A stretch of DNA of 64,000 nucleotides from Diplocloster hominis (GCF_032380655.1 NZ_JAWDIY010000001.1:62001-126000); one strand, 5' to 3'. Shown: positions 33,895-43,361, counted from the stretch's first letter. The notes: generated by a model not told the origin, from the letters alone. Numbers and translations are program-made.

Positions 33895-34788
33895 TTAGTT
33901 AAGTTCTCTCACCAATTGGCTGAGTATATGGACAGTGTATTGATCCGGATAGTTGTTAGGTTCTCTGCAGACGGCATTAGGAAGCAAGCCTCTGTCCCTC
34001 AGTATAATTTTTTCCATGGCTACGAATTGTTCAATATCCCGCAGCATGAAGTGGACGAACGGCAGGAATTTCTTAAACAATTGATAAGAGGTTTCCGACT
34101 CTCCTGCTATATACATGTCGTATATTTCCCGGAATCTCCGGACCATGGACAGGCCGGGCATAACCGCACATGCCCCCCTTGTGAGGGCCTCGTACATGCA
34201 TTCCCCTCCGTTGCCTACGACGATGTGATAGTTCCCTTTTGTGGCGTTCTGAAAGGAGGTAATCAAAGGACCTGTGGGTGATGCCTCCAGCTTTACATAT
34301 AGCTCGGGTATATTTCCAGACTCCATAATCTCACGGAAGGTTTCCTGAGCGATCGTCATTCCGGTCAGGGCGGGGGCATACTGGATCATCGCAGGTATCC
34401 TTACACTTTTGCATACACGTACCAGATGCCGGGCAATCATGGGGCCGCTTGGCGCAGCAAAGGACGGGGGCATAATATTGATGGCGTCGGCCCCGTGTTC
34501 CTGATAATAGGATGCTTCCCGCTCGGCCAACAGGGTTGCGTGTTCTGATACCGTGACAAGGATGGGAATACGTCTTTGATTTACTTCAACCGCTGCGTTC
34601 AGAAGCTCTTTCTTTTCCTCATTGGTCAGTTTATAGAATTCCGCCCCTGCCGCAAACAGGCACAGCGCGTTAGCTCCTTCTTCTATCCCGTGTTCAACAA
34701 GTTTCTGAAATACTTCGATGTCTGCCTTTTCCCCGTTTTCAGAGAATGGCGTGGGAATGACAGGTATGATTCCTTTCAATAATGGCAT
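33895..34788 (-). CDS. DHDPS-family aldolase/lyase (class I, Schiff base), paralogue 1
   Basis: This 297-aa TIM-barrel enzyme belongs to the dihydrodipicolinate synthase/N-acetylneuraminate lyase family, which makes or splits 2-keto acids through a lysine Schiff base. It starts MPLLKGIIPVIPTPFSENG. The catalytic Lys is probably the one in LYVKLEASPTGP (near residue 165). The usual tyrosine motif YNxP appears as QYAPALTG. It is the last gene of the sugar-acid operon, 42 bp after the lactonase-like gene, where a 2-keto-3-deoxy acid aldolase would fit. Its key motifs differ from paralogue 2 at 42426-43361, so the two may handle different substrates. Confidence 0.88.
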   Translation of the reverse strand: MPLLKGIIPVIPTPFSENGEKADIEVFQKLVEHGIEEGANALCLFAAGAEFYKLTNEEKKELLNAAVEVNQRRIPILVTVSEHATLLAEREASYYQEHGADAINIMPPSFAAPSGPMIARHLVRVCKSVRIPAMIQYAPALTGMTIAQETFREIMESGNIPELYVKLEASPTGPLITSFQNATKGNYHIVVGNGGECMYEALTRGACAVMPGLSMVRRFREIYDMYIAGESETSYQLFKKFLPFVHFMLRDIEQFVAMEKIILRDRGLLPNAVCREPNNYPDQYTVHILSQLVRELN

Positions 34789-34830
34789 GGTTTTCCCTCC
34801 GGTTCACATTGATGAAAATTCATCAGAATA

Positions 34831-35514
34831 TTATTCATGGCTGGGATAAATAGCCGAATAGGCTCTGCTGTTAACATAGTCCAGGGCTTTTGCCGCATCG
34901 TCCTGATTTACTGCCAGGCCTACCGGTATATTCCGGGTGATATTTTTCATAGTCATGATAACATCTCCCGGAATCAGGGCCGGACCCCGTTCGGTGTCCG
35001 TCTCGATCATCTGGGATCCCGGAGTGTGGCCCTTGCATAGATGCACTCGTATTCCCGGTACTGGTTCCTGGTCCCCCTCCAACAGAATCAGCCTGGATAA
35101 AGCTTCGCGGAATTCTGTGAGGAACTGGGGCGGGTAAGCGTCAGGATCACGGGCTGCTTCATATTCCCTCTCCTGACAGTATAGAACGGCATTGGGGAAC
35201 AGGCTTATATTGCCGGCATGGTCCCAGTGCAGATGGGTGAAAAAAACGCCCTTTACCATATCCGGGATAACGCCGTGCTGCTTCAGAAGCTCCGGAAGTG
35301 GTTTTACCCGGTTTACTTCTAACTGCATCCGTCGGGAACAGAATACCGGGTCTGTAAAGCTGGTGTCTACCAGGTACTGGTCATTTCCCTGCTGTAACAG
35401 ATATATATAGGAAGGAACGTATCCTGTGATCTGGGGGGACCCGCCTTTGTACTTGATATCATCCCGGACCATCCCGAACTCTCCTGCTTTGATTGGCGTG
35501 ATCTGATAAGCCAT
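34831..35514 (-). CDS. Metallo-beta-lactamase-fold hydrolase, probable lactonase
   Basis: This 227-aa metal-dependent hydrolase carries the signature HLHWDHAGN (HxHxDH, near residue 95), a later metal His in LCKGHTPGSQM and an Asp in LIPGDVIMT near 180, as in the AHL-lactonase branch. In this operon a sugar-lactone hydrolase role is the most economical reading: it would open the lactone made by the Gfo/Idh/MocA dehydrogenase. The start has GGAGG, 12 bp after the dehydratase stop. Confidence 0.87.
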   Translation of the reverse strand: MAYQITPIKAGEFGMVRDDIKYKGGSPQITGYVPSYIYLLQQGNDQYLVDTSFTDPVFCSRRMQLEVNRVKPLPELLKQHGVIPDMVKGVFFTHLHWDHAGNISLFPNAVLYCQEREYEAARDPDAYPPQFLTEFREALSRLILLEGDQEPVPGIRVHLCKGHTPGSQMIETDTERGPALIPGDVIMTMKNITRNIPVGLAVNQDDAAKALDYVNSRAYSAIYPSHE

Positions 35515-35526
35515 TGCATTTCCTCC

Positions 35527-36702
35527 TTAGAAAATGGGAATGAACTCTCCTTTGTTCACAGCGTCCTCGTCGTTGTAAGGATATTTCTCTATGGTTTCTT
35601 CCCGCAGTTCTACGCCCAGCCCCGGAAGATCCTGAATCAGCTCTACATAGCCGTCTTTGTATACGATGGGTTTCAGGAGCAATTCCTCCCGCAGCGGATT
35701 CAGTGTCTGGTCGTGTTCCATCACGAAGGCGTTAGGGGTGGAGGCCAGGAAGTGCATGTTCGCCATGAAGCCCACACCGCTTCCAAATATGTGAGGGGCG
35801 CAGCGCATATGGCAGGCGGAAGCGATGGCCGCGATCCGCTTACACTCAGAGATTCCCCCGGAACGGGTGACATCGGGCTGGATCATGTCTACCGCATGGC
35901 GGGTGATCAGCGGGTAATACCCGTAGCGCACGAATTCATTTTCCCCTGCTGCGATGGGTATACTGGTGGCTGCCGTCAGACGTTCAAAGCCTTCGATGTC
36001 ATCGGGATGGAGCGGTTCTTCCAGCCAGAAGAGGTCGCAGCCTTCCAGTTTCTTACATACCCGGAACGCTGTGTCATAGGTCCAGGGGAAATTCGTGTAA
36101 CATTGGCCGGCATCAACCAGCATAGCCGGTTTGCTGCCCACTCTGGAGCGCAGTTCCTGTATCAGTTCGATGTCTTCTGAGGGGTCTTCGCTTCCAATCC
36201 GCACTTTAAAACCGAAGTAGCCGCGCTGTATATAATCTTTGGCTTCCGCTGCCAGATCGTCGATGGATTTTGCCATCCCCCCGCTTGCGTATACTTTGAA
36301 TTTTTCCCGGTATTTGCCGCCGATCAGATCGTAAACCGGCCGGTTCAGTATTTTCCCCATGATATCGTACAGGGCGATGTCGATACCGCTGATGACCGTG
36401 GCGATCACCCCACGGCGCCCATAATGGGCGGATTGGATGTACATTTTCTGCCAGATTTTTTCGATGTTAAAAGGATCTTCTCCCAATAACATGGGTTTGA
36501 AACGATAGTCGATCATTTTCTCTATGGCCCGCGGCAGATAGGCGGATTCCCCGATTTCTCCGAGTCCTGTGATTTTATCATCTACGGTTACCCGTACCAG
36601 CACACAGTTGCGCTGTAAAGTGGCGCCTCCGGACCATTTCCATTTTTCATCCTGTTCATATCGGTAGGATAGCAGAATCGTTTCTACATTGGTTATTTTC
36701 AT
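35527..36702 (-). CDS. Enolase-superfamily sugar-acid dehydratase, mandelate racemase type
   Basis: This 391-aa enzyme is predicted to dehydrate an aldonic acid to a 2-keto-3-deoxy acid. The N-terminal capping domain is followed by the barrel. FGFKVRIG (near 165) supplies the catalytic Lys in a KxR motif, metal ligands are Asp in LVDAGQ, Glu in WLEEPL and Glu in AAGENE, and the His-Asp dyad is in QPDVTRSGGI and APHIFGSG. The KxR rather than KxK marks a variant branch, and substrate cannot be assigned. The start at 36702 has GGAGG; the frame to 36738 lacks a site. Confidence 0.9.
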   Translation of the reverse strand: MKITNVETILLSYRYEQDEKWKWSGGATLQRNCVLVRVTVDDKITGLGEIGESAYLPRAIEKMIDYRFKPMLLGEDPFNIEKIWQKMYIQSAHYGRRGVIATVISGIDIALYDIMGKILNRPVYDLIGGKYREKFKVYASGGMAKSIDDLAAEAKDYIQRGYFGFKVRIGSEDPSEDIELIQELRSRVGSKPAMLVDAGQCYTNFPWTYDTAFRVCKKLEGCDLFWLEEPLHPDDIEGFERLTAATSIPIAAGENEFVRYGYYPLITRHAVDMIQPDVTRSGGISECKRIAAIASACHMRCAPHIFGSGVGFMANMHFLASTPNAFVMEHDQTLNPLREELLLKPIVYKDGYVELIQDLPGLGVELREETIEKYPYNDEDAVNKGEFIPIF

Positions 36703-36799
36703 GCCTGATTTCCTCCATGCGTGCGTATTCCCGCACATATCAGTATAGGTAAACGCTCTAATTATTACCGCTGTTTTTTCATCATATATAATGTCACTC

Positions 36800-37768
36800 T
36801 CATAAAACCTGTACGACCTGCTCCGTGTCCGCCGCCTGTAGTATCAGGTTATGCAGCCTGCAGACCCAGCCTGCGTCCCGGATCGTGGATAATGGCTGTT
36901 CCCCGCCGAGAATGCAGTGATTGACAAAATGATCCATCTGAGCATCAAACATCTCCTGATAGAACACCTGGTCGTAGCTCTCTCCCACGTTGCGGACATA
37001 ATCCCGTCTGGAAAAATGCATGGAGCCCTGTGTTCCCAACATTTTTACTTTGAATGTCCAGGGATCTGAAGTGTGATCCTCCGCAGCCCAGGATAACATG
37101 ATCTGTGCCAGGCAGCCCCCATCATATTTCAGGTTCACGATGATCTGCGGACCGCCGGTTTCCACCACAGACCGGTCGAATCCGGACCGGAACGCGCTGA
37201 CTGACTTGGGCACTCCCAAAAACGCCAGAGATAAATAGATCTGATGACACAGAACATCGACCTCCGGACCGTCGTATTTTTGAAATAATTCCGGCGCCAT
37301 GTAATAGGTTTCCGACAGATAAAGATAGGCCGGTGTTCCGATTCCTCCCTGTTGCACTTCCCGCCGGATTCTGGAAAGCTCCGTCAGGTACAGGTAACTG
37401 TGTCCCGGCATGCAGACCACATTGTTTTCATCAGCTGCCTGTTCCATACCTTCGATTTCCCCGGCTTCAAAGCTGACCGGCTTTTCCACCAGCACATGTT
37501 TGCCTGCTTCCAGTGCGGCTTTCGCGTATTCGCAGTGTTTCTCCCAGGGAGTCAGGACCAGCAGCGCGTCGATCTCAGGACTGGTACAGATGTCTTTCGT
37601 ATCCAGAAGCGTAAGCCCGTACTTTTCACAGAAGGCCGCTGCCTTCCGGCCTCCGGCGGCAGCAGTGAGAACCGCGTTAGGAGTCTTTTGTATGGCCTCC
37701 ACGTGGTTTTCTGCGACTCTGCCGCAGCCTACGATCCCGATTCGGACTGTCTTATTTTCATTCTCCAT
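36800..37768 (-). CDS. Gfo/Idh/MocA family dehydrogenase, paralogue 1
   Basis: This NAD(P)-dependent sugar dehydrogenase has 322 aa. The Rossmann motif GIVGCGRVAENHVEAI is at about residues 8-23 and the catalytic Lys in VEKPVSF near 97. The C-terminal half is the family's substrate domain. It overlaps paralogue 2 by 11 bp at an ATG with GAGGAGG. It probably oxidises a sugar to a lactone or acts as an epimerising oxidoreductase in the pathway. Of the two it has the shorter C-terminal domain. Confidence 0.88.
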   Translation of the reverse strand: MENENKTVRIGIVGCGRVAENHVEAIQKTPNAVLTAAAGGRKAAAFCEKYGLTLLDTKDICTSPEIDALLVLTPWEKHCEYAKAALEAGKHVLVEKPVSFEAGEIEGMEQAADENNVVCMPGHSYLYLTELSRIRREVQQGGIGTPAYLYLSETYYMAPELFQKYDGPEVDVLCHQIYLSLAFLGVPKSVSAFRSGFDRSVVETGGPQIIVNLKYDGGCLAQIMLSWAAEDHTSDPWTFKVKMLGTQGSMHFSRRDYVRNVGESYDQVFYQEMFDAQMDHFVNHCILGGEQPLSTIRDAGWVCRLHNLILQAADTEQVVQVL

Positions 37769-38795
37769 AGATAACCTCCTCTAATCTTCCGCTCTCTAAG
37801 GCTTTCACGACACTCCATGTGATCTCGCAGGCCCTGGCTCCGTCTTCCAGACCGATCAGAGGGGTTTTGTCTTTCTTCAGGCAATCGATAAAATGCTCGT
37901 TCAGCCGTTTTACACCGCCCGCTATGGCAGAATGCCACATGACGTCTTTGTGGGTCATGCTCCTGGTAAACATACCGGGGTTGTTTTCCACACCCCGTTC
38001 ACTCTGAATGGTCATAAAATTTTTGAACTCATCCAGATAAATGCTGCCAATACTCCCCATAATCTCGAACCGCTTATCCGTAGCCGCGTCCTCCGGAAGC
38101 CAGCCGTTCATATCGATGCACGCGATGGCTCCGCCGTTTAAATATGCCACACAGGCAAAGCTGTCCTCAAAGTTGGCGTGTTCATTGTTGTGCGCTACGG
38201 CTGCTACCCGTTCGACCTCACGGCCTGTCATATAACGGACGGTATCCCACAGATGAACACTGGATTCCAGAATCAGGCCTCCTCCTTTTGATTTGTCGAA
38301 TACCCAGGCACCGTGGGTATTTGCATGTTTTTTCATACAGAACCGGAAATTCCCTCTCATGAATATAATATCTCCTATGGCTCCGCTGCCAATCTCCGCC
38401 ATGGCTTCCTGCGTCGCCACGGAAAACCGTTCCGGAAAATCGATGATGATTTTCTTCGGGTAATCCTTCGTAAGCCTCCTCAAATCATTAACTTCTTCCG
38501 CAGTCAATGCCAGCGGCTTCTCACACAGCATATTCTTCTGCGCCTTAATCACATCCTTTGCGATCTCATAATGGAACATCTGAGGCGTAACAATATAAAC
38601 CGTATCCACCTCCGGGTCCTCCAAAAGCTTTCTATGATCTGTATAAGCTCTCGCATGATATTCAGCAGCCACTTCATGAGCCGCCTCTTCATTCTTATCG
38701 CACACCGCGCAGACAACACAATCATCGATCTCCTTCAGATAACCAGCATGCAGTCTGCCCATCCATCCCAATCCGATAATACCAATATGTACCAT
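37758..38795 (-). CDS. Gfo/Idh/MocA family dehydrogenase, paralogue 2
   Basis: This 345-aa protein begins MVHIGIIGLGWMGRLHAGYL, the glycine-rich nucleotide-binding motif, with the conserved EKPLALT (Lys near residue 94) and a full C-terminal domain. The start at 38795 follows GGGAGG; the upstream frame to 38846 runs over the intergenic region. It begins just downstream of the long foldback element (38931-39213), so its expression relative to the importer may depend on that structure. It and paralogue 1 may catalyse successive redox steps. Confidence 0.9.
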   Translation of the reverse strand: MVHIGIIGLGWMGRLHAGYLKEIDDCVVCAVCDKNEEAAHEVAAEYHARAYTDHRKLLEDPEVDTVYIVTPQMFHYEIAKDVIKAQKNMLCEKPLALTAEEVNDLRRLTKDYPKKIIIDFPERFSVATQEAMAEIGSGAIGDIIFMRGNFRFCMKKHANTHGAWVFDKSKGGGLILESSVHLWDTVRYMTGREVERVAAVAHNNEHANFEDSFACVAYLNGGAIACIDMNGWLPEDAATDKRFEIMGSIGSIYLDEFKNFMTIQSERGVENNPGMFTRSMTHKDVMWHSAIAGGVKRLNEHFIDCLKKDKTPLIGLEDGARACEITWSVVKALESGRLEEVIYGE

Positions 38796-38930
38796 AAAAT
38801 CCTCCCTATCCAAATATAAAAACTTTAATAAACCCACAACAGCCACAGCTCCATAAACACCCTTACAGTTACAGCATACAACTCAACTCCCTTACCCATC
38901 CGAACATGGAAAACGGCCTTATAAAAAGCA

Positions 38931-39213
38931 GGGATGAGAGGGGATGGGCGCGCCCTTTCGGAAGCGGGCGGCTGATCTCGTGTGGCCGAATCACTTGAGG
39001 CCGGTCCTTAGAGTGACTTACGCAGGAGGCTGGAGAACCTCGCAAGGCCTGGAACACTGTCCGAGCCGTTATTTGGCGAGTTTGTTCCGGGCCTTTCCAA
39101 TAAGAGGTTCTCCAGACTCCGGAGTTAGTCACTCTTAGGCCCGACCGAAGTGATTCGGCCACACGAGATCAGCCGCCCGCTTCCGAAAGGGCGCGCCCAT
39201 CCCCTCTCATCCC
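38931..39213. repeat. Long foldback element C (66-bp perfect arms, inner imperfect stem)
   Basis: The arms 38931-38996 and 39148-39213 are perfect inverted copies over 66 bp. The pairing continues imperfectly inward (AGAGTGACT and CTGGAGAACCTC recur inverted) to a central hairpin, where AAGGCCTGGAACA (39043-39055) faces TGTTCCGGGCCTT (39083-39095). The element fills most of the 440-bp gap 38796-39235 inside the codirectional operon and has no gene. Its sequence is not that of elements A/B, but the architecture is the same. The rest of the gap shows nothing recognisable. Confidence 0.88.
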
Positions 39214-39235
39214 GGCCCTTCCTCTCCACTCCCCG

Positions 39236-40078
39236 TTACTCCTTAACAGCCCCCATAGTAAAGCCCTGCACCAGATACTTTTCCAGATAGGTGAACAGGA
39301 TCAGCCCCGGAAGGCAGGCGATCACCGATCCGGCCATAATCTGTCCCCAGTCCACGCTTCCATGCTGCCCCTGCATCAATGCGATCCCCACCGTCAGGGT
39401 ACGCATTCCTTCCGTTCTGGCGAATGTCATAGCGTATAAATATTCCTGCCAGGAAAGTACAAACGCGAACATGGCCACGGTAACGATTCCGGGGGCCGCT
39501 AACGGCATGACGATTTTAAAGAGAATCCCGAGTCTGCTGCACCCATCGATCCGGGCGGATTCTTCCAGGGAAACCGGAATCGTGTCAAAGTATCCTTTGA
39601 TCATCCAGCTGCAGAACGGCATCGCAAATGTCGTATAAGCGATCACCATGGACAGGTGGGTATCCAGAAGTCCCAGGCTGTTCATGATCATATACAGCGG
39701 AATCAGCAGCAGCATGGACGGGAACATCTGTACCACGATCAGCATAGCAGAGAAAAATGTCTTACCCCGGAAAGAAAACCGGGAAATTCCATAACCGGTA
39801 AACATGGCCACGATCAACGCGATTCCCATGGTAAAACCGGAGACAATCAGGCTGTTCAGAAAATAATCAGTAAAGTACCTGCGCTGCCAGATCGACAGGT
39901 AATTGCTGAAGCTTAAGTCTCTCGGAAGCCATTTGGGAATGGAGGAGAAGACTTCATCCGGCTGTTTAAAGGAGGTGGAAATCATCCATAAAAACGGCAG
40001 GATTAATATTAAGGTAACAATCAGAACGAAAAGAGTCATGCCCCTTTTCTTCCATTTTCTCTTTGAAGCCCTGCTCAT
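39236..40078 (-). CDS. Carbohydrate ABC transporter permease, MalG type
   Basis: This is the second membrane subunit (280 aa) of the importer. It has six hydrophobic segments. The EAA loop reads EESARIDGCSRLGILFKIVMPL (near 185-206), the ATPase-contact motif of MalG-type permeases. The C-terminus KYLVQGFTMGAVKE is typical. It follows the MalF-type permease with a 7-bp gap and has GAGG five bases from the start. Confidence 0.95.
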   Translation of the reverse strand: MSRASKRKWKKRGMTLFVLIVTLILILPFLWMISTSFKQPDEVFSSIPKWLPRDLSFSNYLSIWQRRYFTDYFLNSLIVSGFTMGIALIVAMFTGYGISRFSFRGKTFFSAMLIVVQMFPSMLLLIPLYMIMNSLGLLDTHLSMVIAYTTFAMPFCSWMIKGYFDTIPVSLEESARIDGCSRLGILFKIVMPLAAPGIVTVAMFAFVLSWQEYLYAMTFARTEGMRTLTVGIALMQGQHGSVDWGQIMAGSVIACLPGLILFTYLEKYLVQGFTMGAVKE

Positions 40079-40085
40079 TTTATCC

Positions 40086-40961
40086 TCACCCCTTTAATAA
40101 TTTTCTTACATAGATAATGCACGGAACGATCATGACCAGCATCATAATGATCGCCGCCGTAGATGCGTAGCTGGTCTGGAATGTCTGCATAAACAGCCGG
40201 TAGATATAGACCGGCAGGGACAGTGTCGCTTCACCCGGCCCTCCTTTGGTCACCACCTGAATGATATCCAGCTGGTTGAAGTTCCAGATGGAGGTCAGGA
40301 TCGCCACGATCGTTGCGATGTTCTTAATCATGGGCAGTGTGACAAACCGGAAACTCTGCCAGTGGTTCGCTCCATCCACCTCTGCGGCCTCATACAGATC
40401 CTTCGGGATCGCCTGAAGACCGGCCAGCAGGGTAATCGCTACGAACGGGATACTCTTCCAGGTAATGATCATGATGACAGAGACCGCGGATAACGTCTGG
40501 TCCGACAGCCACGGCAGATTGTTCTGGATAAGCCCCATTGATTTCAGCAGATAGTTCATCATCCCGTAGGATTCATTCAGGAACCATTTCCAGATAATTC
40601 CGGCGATGGCGTTGGGAATGACCCAGGGAACCAGTACCAGACAGCGGAAAAACTTTTTGCAGAATATTTCTTTATTTAAAATTGTTGCGAAAAACAGCCC
40701 CAATACCATTTCGAATACCAGAATGATCAATGTCCAGACAACGGACCGACCCAGCGCGTGGGTAAACATCGGATCTTTCAACAGCGCCGTATAGTTGCTG
40801 ATTCCCACGAATTTTACGGGAGCCAGCGACAGCAGGTTTTCATTGTAGAAACTGTCTTTCACCCCCTCCAATACCGGATAGATCAAAACAACCAGAATCA
40901 GGACGGCGCAAGGCAGCAAAAACAAATAGGGTGTTATTTTATTTTTTGTTTTTGGTTTCAT
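40086..40961 (-). CDS. Carbohydrate ABC transporter permease, MalF type
   Basis: This is the first membrane subunit (291 aa) of the importer, with six hydrophobic segments and the motif FVGISNYTALLKDP near residue 52. The EAA-type loop is DLYEAAEVDGANHWQSFRFV near 200. The start at 40961 (MKPKTKNKITPY) has GGAGG eight bases upstream; the frame to 40976 would include that site. A 10-bp stem-loop separates it from the solute-binding protein gene. No ATPase gene lies in the operon. Confidence 0.95.
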   Translation of the reverse strand: MKPKTKNKITPYLFLLPCAVLILVVLIYPVLEGVKDSFYNENLLSLAPVKFVGISNYTALLKDPMFTHALGRSVVWTLIILVFEMVLGLFFATILNKEIFCKKFFRCLVLVPWVIPNAIAGIIWKWFLNESYGMMNYLLKSMGLIQNNLPWLSDQTLSAVSVIMIITWKSIPFVAITLLAGLQAIPKDLYEAAEVDGANHWQSFRFVTLPMIKNIATIVAILTSIWNFNQLDIIQVVTKGGPGEATLSLPVYIYRLFMQTFQTSYASTAAIIMMLVMIVPCIIYVRKLLKG

Positions 40962-40980
40962 ATCCAAAACCTCCAAATTA

Positions 40981-41004
40981 CTCCGCCGGCCAAAGCCGGC
41001 GGAG
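40981..41004 (-). promoter_or_regulatory. Intercistronic stem-loop between binding-protein and permease genes
   Basis: CTCCGCCGGC and its perfect complement GCCGGCGGAG flank a 4-nt loop. No T-run follows on the minus strand, so it is not a terminator. It fits the transcript-stabilising hairpins that let binding protein exceed permease. A longer hairpin takes the same position in the second importer operon (52581-52627). Confidence 0.75.
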
Positions 41005-41028
41005 GCTCTCTATACCGCATAGGATTCT

Positions 41029-42429
41029 TTATTCCCCATGCAGGAGTTTTAGCTGGTTATCCAGATTCTTAAGGCCGTCTTCCACGCTGACATCGCCCAT
41101 AATCATCTGCTGTACCGTGGATCTTCCATACATGCTGGCCAGGGTCTCCCACTGCGGATCCAGCGGCGGGGTATAACAGTCATAGACTTCATCCAGGAAC
41201 GGCTGCAAGTACTCGTTGTAGTGGTCTCTCGCATAATCCACGAAATCTTCGGTGTACAGCATACCCCCTGAAGCGTTGCAGAAGGAACCTGCGATCGTCA
41301 GCCCTTCATCCCTGGTGCTGGCGGTGTTATAGAAGTATTCCAGGAACTCCCAGGTCTCCTGTTTATGCTCTGATGCTTCCATAATATTAAATGTATTCGG
41401 ATGTCCGCGGTATGCCGCCCGCTCGGGGCCGTCAAATAATACGGCAGTTCCCCATTTTCCATCCAGATCCGGACCTTTTTCCGCTACGGAGCCGGTAACC
41501 CATGCGCCGTTGTGCATCATAGCCACTTCGCCTTCCACGAACATATTGCAGACTGCCTCCCAGTCGCTGTCCACCACGCTCTTGGGGGATACCCCGTATT
41601 TCTGTACCAGATCTACCATGATCTGTGTCCCCTGCTTTGCCGCGTCGTCCGAAAGTTTTGACTGCCATTGTCCGTTTGCATAGCTGGAAATATCGGCTCC
41701 GCACATCTGCATGAAATTTACCCAGTAGTCCGTCGCGTTCTCCGCCTGTACAGGCCAGCCGTAACCATACTGATCGATCTTACCGTCGCCGTCCGTATCC
41801 TTAGTCAGCGCTTTCGCACATTCCAGGAATTCATCCCAGGTCTTGGGCGGCTTCTCAGGATCCAGACCGGCTTCCTCAAACAGGTCTTTCCGATAGAACA
41901 GGGCCCAGTTACACCCCTCCTGCGGCAGCCCGTCGATCTTGCCCTCTTCCGTAGTCACCATCTGTATCGCGCTGGGAAGCATACTGTCCAGCAGCTCCTG
42001 GGGTACCAGATCGGTCATGTCCGCCAGGGCGCCGATCCCCCGGAACTGGGCCAGCATACTGGGATTACACATGATCAGATCCGGAGCGGTTCCGCCGGCA
42101 ATGGATGTCATCAGCTGTGAGGGAGCGTCGGTCCAGCTGGTCCGGGTCTCCACGATCTTAATATTCGGATGTTCTTTCTCAAAACCTGCGATGGCTTCTT
42201 CCAGAATATCCAGCATTCCTTCTACCCAGGTGGTATGGAAAAATTGAATTTCCACAACTTCACCGGAAGTACTGTCGGCCGGCGCCTCTGTCCCTGTTCC
42301 TGCAGCGTCCGCTGCCGGCGGTGTCACTGCGGACGCATCCCCCGCCTTCTCCCCGCCGGAGTTTCCGCAGCCGATCAGACATCCTGCCAGCATCGCTGCG
42401 ATCAACCATACACTCAATAACTTTTTCAT
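41029..42429 (-). CDS. Extracellular solute-binding lipoprotein, family 1
   Basis: This 466-aa lipoprotein receptor of the importer has the lipobox LIGCGNSGG (Cys about residue 21), a linker rich in Ala, Thr and Gly (about 25-60), and then a family 1 binding fold with SYANGQWQSKLSDDA and the hinge region VEGEVAMMHNGAWVTGSV. The start codon makes a 4-bp overlap (ATGA) with the aldolase gene and has AAGGAGG. Substrate is unknown; context points to a sugar or sugar acid derivative. Confidence 0.94.
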   Translation of the reverse strand: MKKLLSVWLIAAMLAGCLIGCGNSGGEKAGDASAVTPPAADAAGTGTEAPADSTSGEVVEIQFFHTTWVEGMLDILEEAIAGFEKEHPNIKIVETRTSWTDAPSQLMTSIAGGTAPDLIMCNPSMLAQFRGIGALADMTDLVPQELLDSMLPSAIQMVTTEEGKIDGLPQEGCNWALFYRKDLFEEAGLDPEKPPKTWDEFLECAKALTKDTDGDGKIDQYGYGWPVQAENATDYWVNFMQMCGADISSYANGQWQSKLSDDAAKQGTQIMVDLVQKYGVSPKSVVDSDWEAVCNMFVEGEVAMMHNGAWVTGSVAEKGPDLDGKWGTAVLFDGPERAAYRGHPNTFNIMEASEHKQETWEFLEYFYNTASTRDEGLTIAGSFCNASGGMLYTEDFVDYARDHYNEYLQPFLDEVYDCYTPPLDPQWETLASMYGRSTVQQMIMGDVSVEDGLKNLDNQLKLLHGE

Positions 42430-43361
42430 ACAAAAGACCTCCTTCTTTCTATTTCCTTTGGTTGTATGTACCTTAATGTGTTACGAACTGCTGCTTCCCA
42501 GCGATCATATTCCTCGCCCTGCAAACCGTGAAAACTTCGCTGAGGAGTCCCCATCGGAATTCCCAGTACTCCGGATAAAGCTCTGTAATTTTCCGGAAAA
42601 CTAATATGGTCCAGCAGCCGGACTAACCGGATCAGCTGCATCTGTATTTCTCCTGCCTTCTTCATCTCGTTTTCTTCAAACAGCCTGAGGATCGAGAAAT
42701 CCGTGTCCAGCATCCAGACCAGGGCAGACATGCATCCATGCCCTCCCACAGTGAGGCTTGGCAGAAATGTAGAATCCTGGCCGGTGAATATGGCAAATTC
42801 CGGCCGGCGCTCCTGCGCCATACTCACCGCTTTGGTAAAATACAGCATATCGCCGCTGCTGTCCTTCATTCCCACGATATTCTCAAGTTCCAGAAGCCTG
42901 GGTAAGATGGAAAGCGGAATTCCAGGGGAGCAAAACGGGATATTGTACAGCATAAGCTTTAATCCCGTGGGTGCTCTGGCTGATATGTTCCGGTAGAAGT
43001 CATAGATGTCATCCGGTTTTTGAGGATAATAATAGGGGGGACAGATAATCGCGTAGGTATAACCGATATCCGCCAGGTATATCAGCCGTTCCATTACCTG
43101 GTGTTCGTTGGCTCCTCCCGCTCCTCCGATTAATACTTTCTCTTTACTTACACACTCCTTTCCCAATTGATACACTCTTTTCGCCTGATCGAGTTCCAGA
43201 TAGATAAATTCGCTGGTCGAGCCGCACAGAAGCAATCCTGCCGCATTGGTCGTATTGCAGTACAGAAACTCCTGTCTCAGAAGCTTTTCGTCCAGCGTGC
43301 CGTCCTCCCGGAATGGGGTCATGACCACTCCATAATTTCCTTTCGGAACAAGCTTCTCCAT
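42426..43361 (-). CDS. DHDPS-family aldolase/lyase (class I, Schiff base), paralogue 2
   Basis: This 311-aa TIM-barrel lyase has the canonical GMKDSSGD (Schiff-base Lys about residue 171) and the tyrosine motif YNIPFCSPG (about 143), and opens with GNYGVVMTPFREDG. It is the first gene of the operon and lies directly downstream of a promoter with a 16-bp operator, divergent from the IclR gene. A role as 2-keto-3-deoxy sugar-acid aldolase, or N-acetylneuraminate-like lyase, fits. No other sialic-acid genes are present, which favours the former. Confidence 0.9.
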   Translation of the reverse strand: MEKLVPKGNYGVVMTPFREDGTLDEKLLRQEFLYCNTTNAAGLLLCGSTSEFIYLELDQAKRVYQLGKECVSKEKVLIGGAGGANEHQVMERLIYLADIGYTYAIICPPYYYPQKPDDIYDFYRNISARAPTGLKLMLYNIPFCSPGIPLSILPRLLELENIVGMKDSSGDMLYFTKAVSMAQERRPEFAIFTGQDSTFLPSLTVGGHGCMSALVWMLDTDFSILRLFEENEMKKAGEIQMQLIRLVRLLDHISFPENYRALSGVLGIPMGTPQRSFHGLQGEEYDRWEAAVRNTLRYIQPKEIERRRSFV

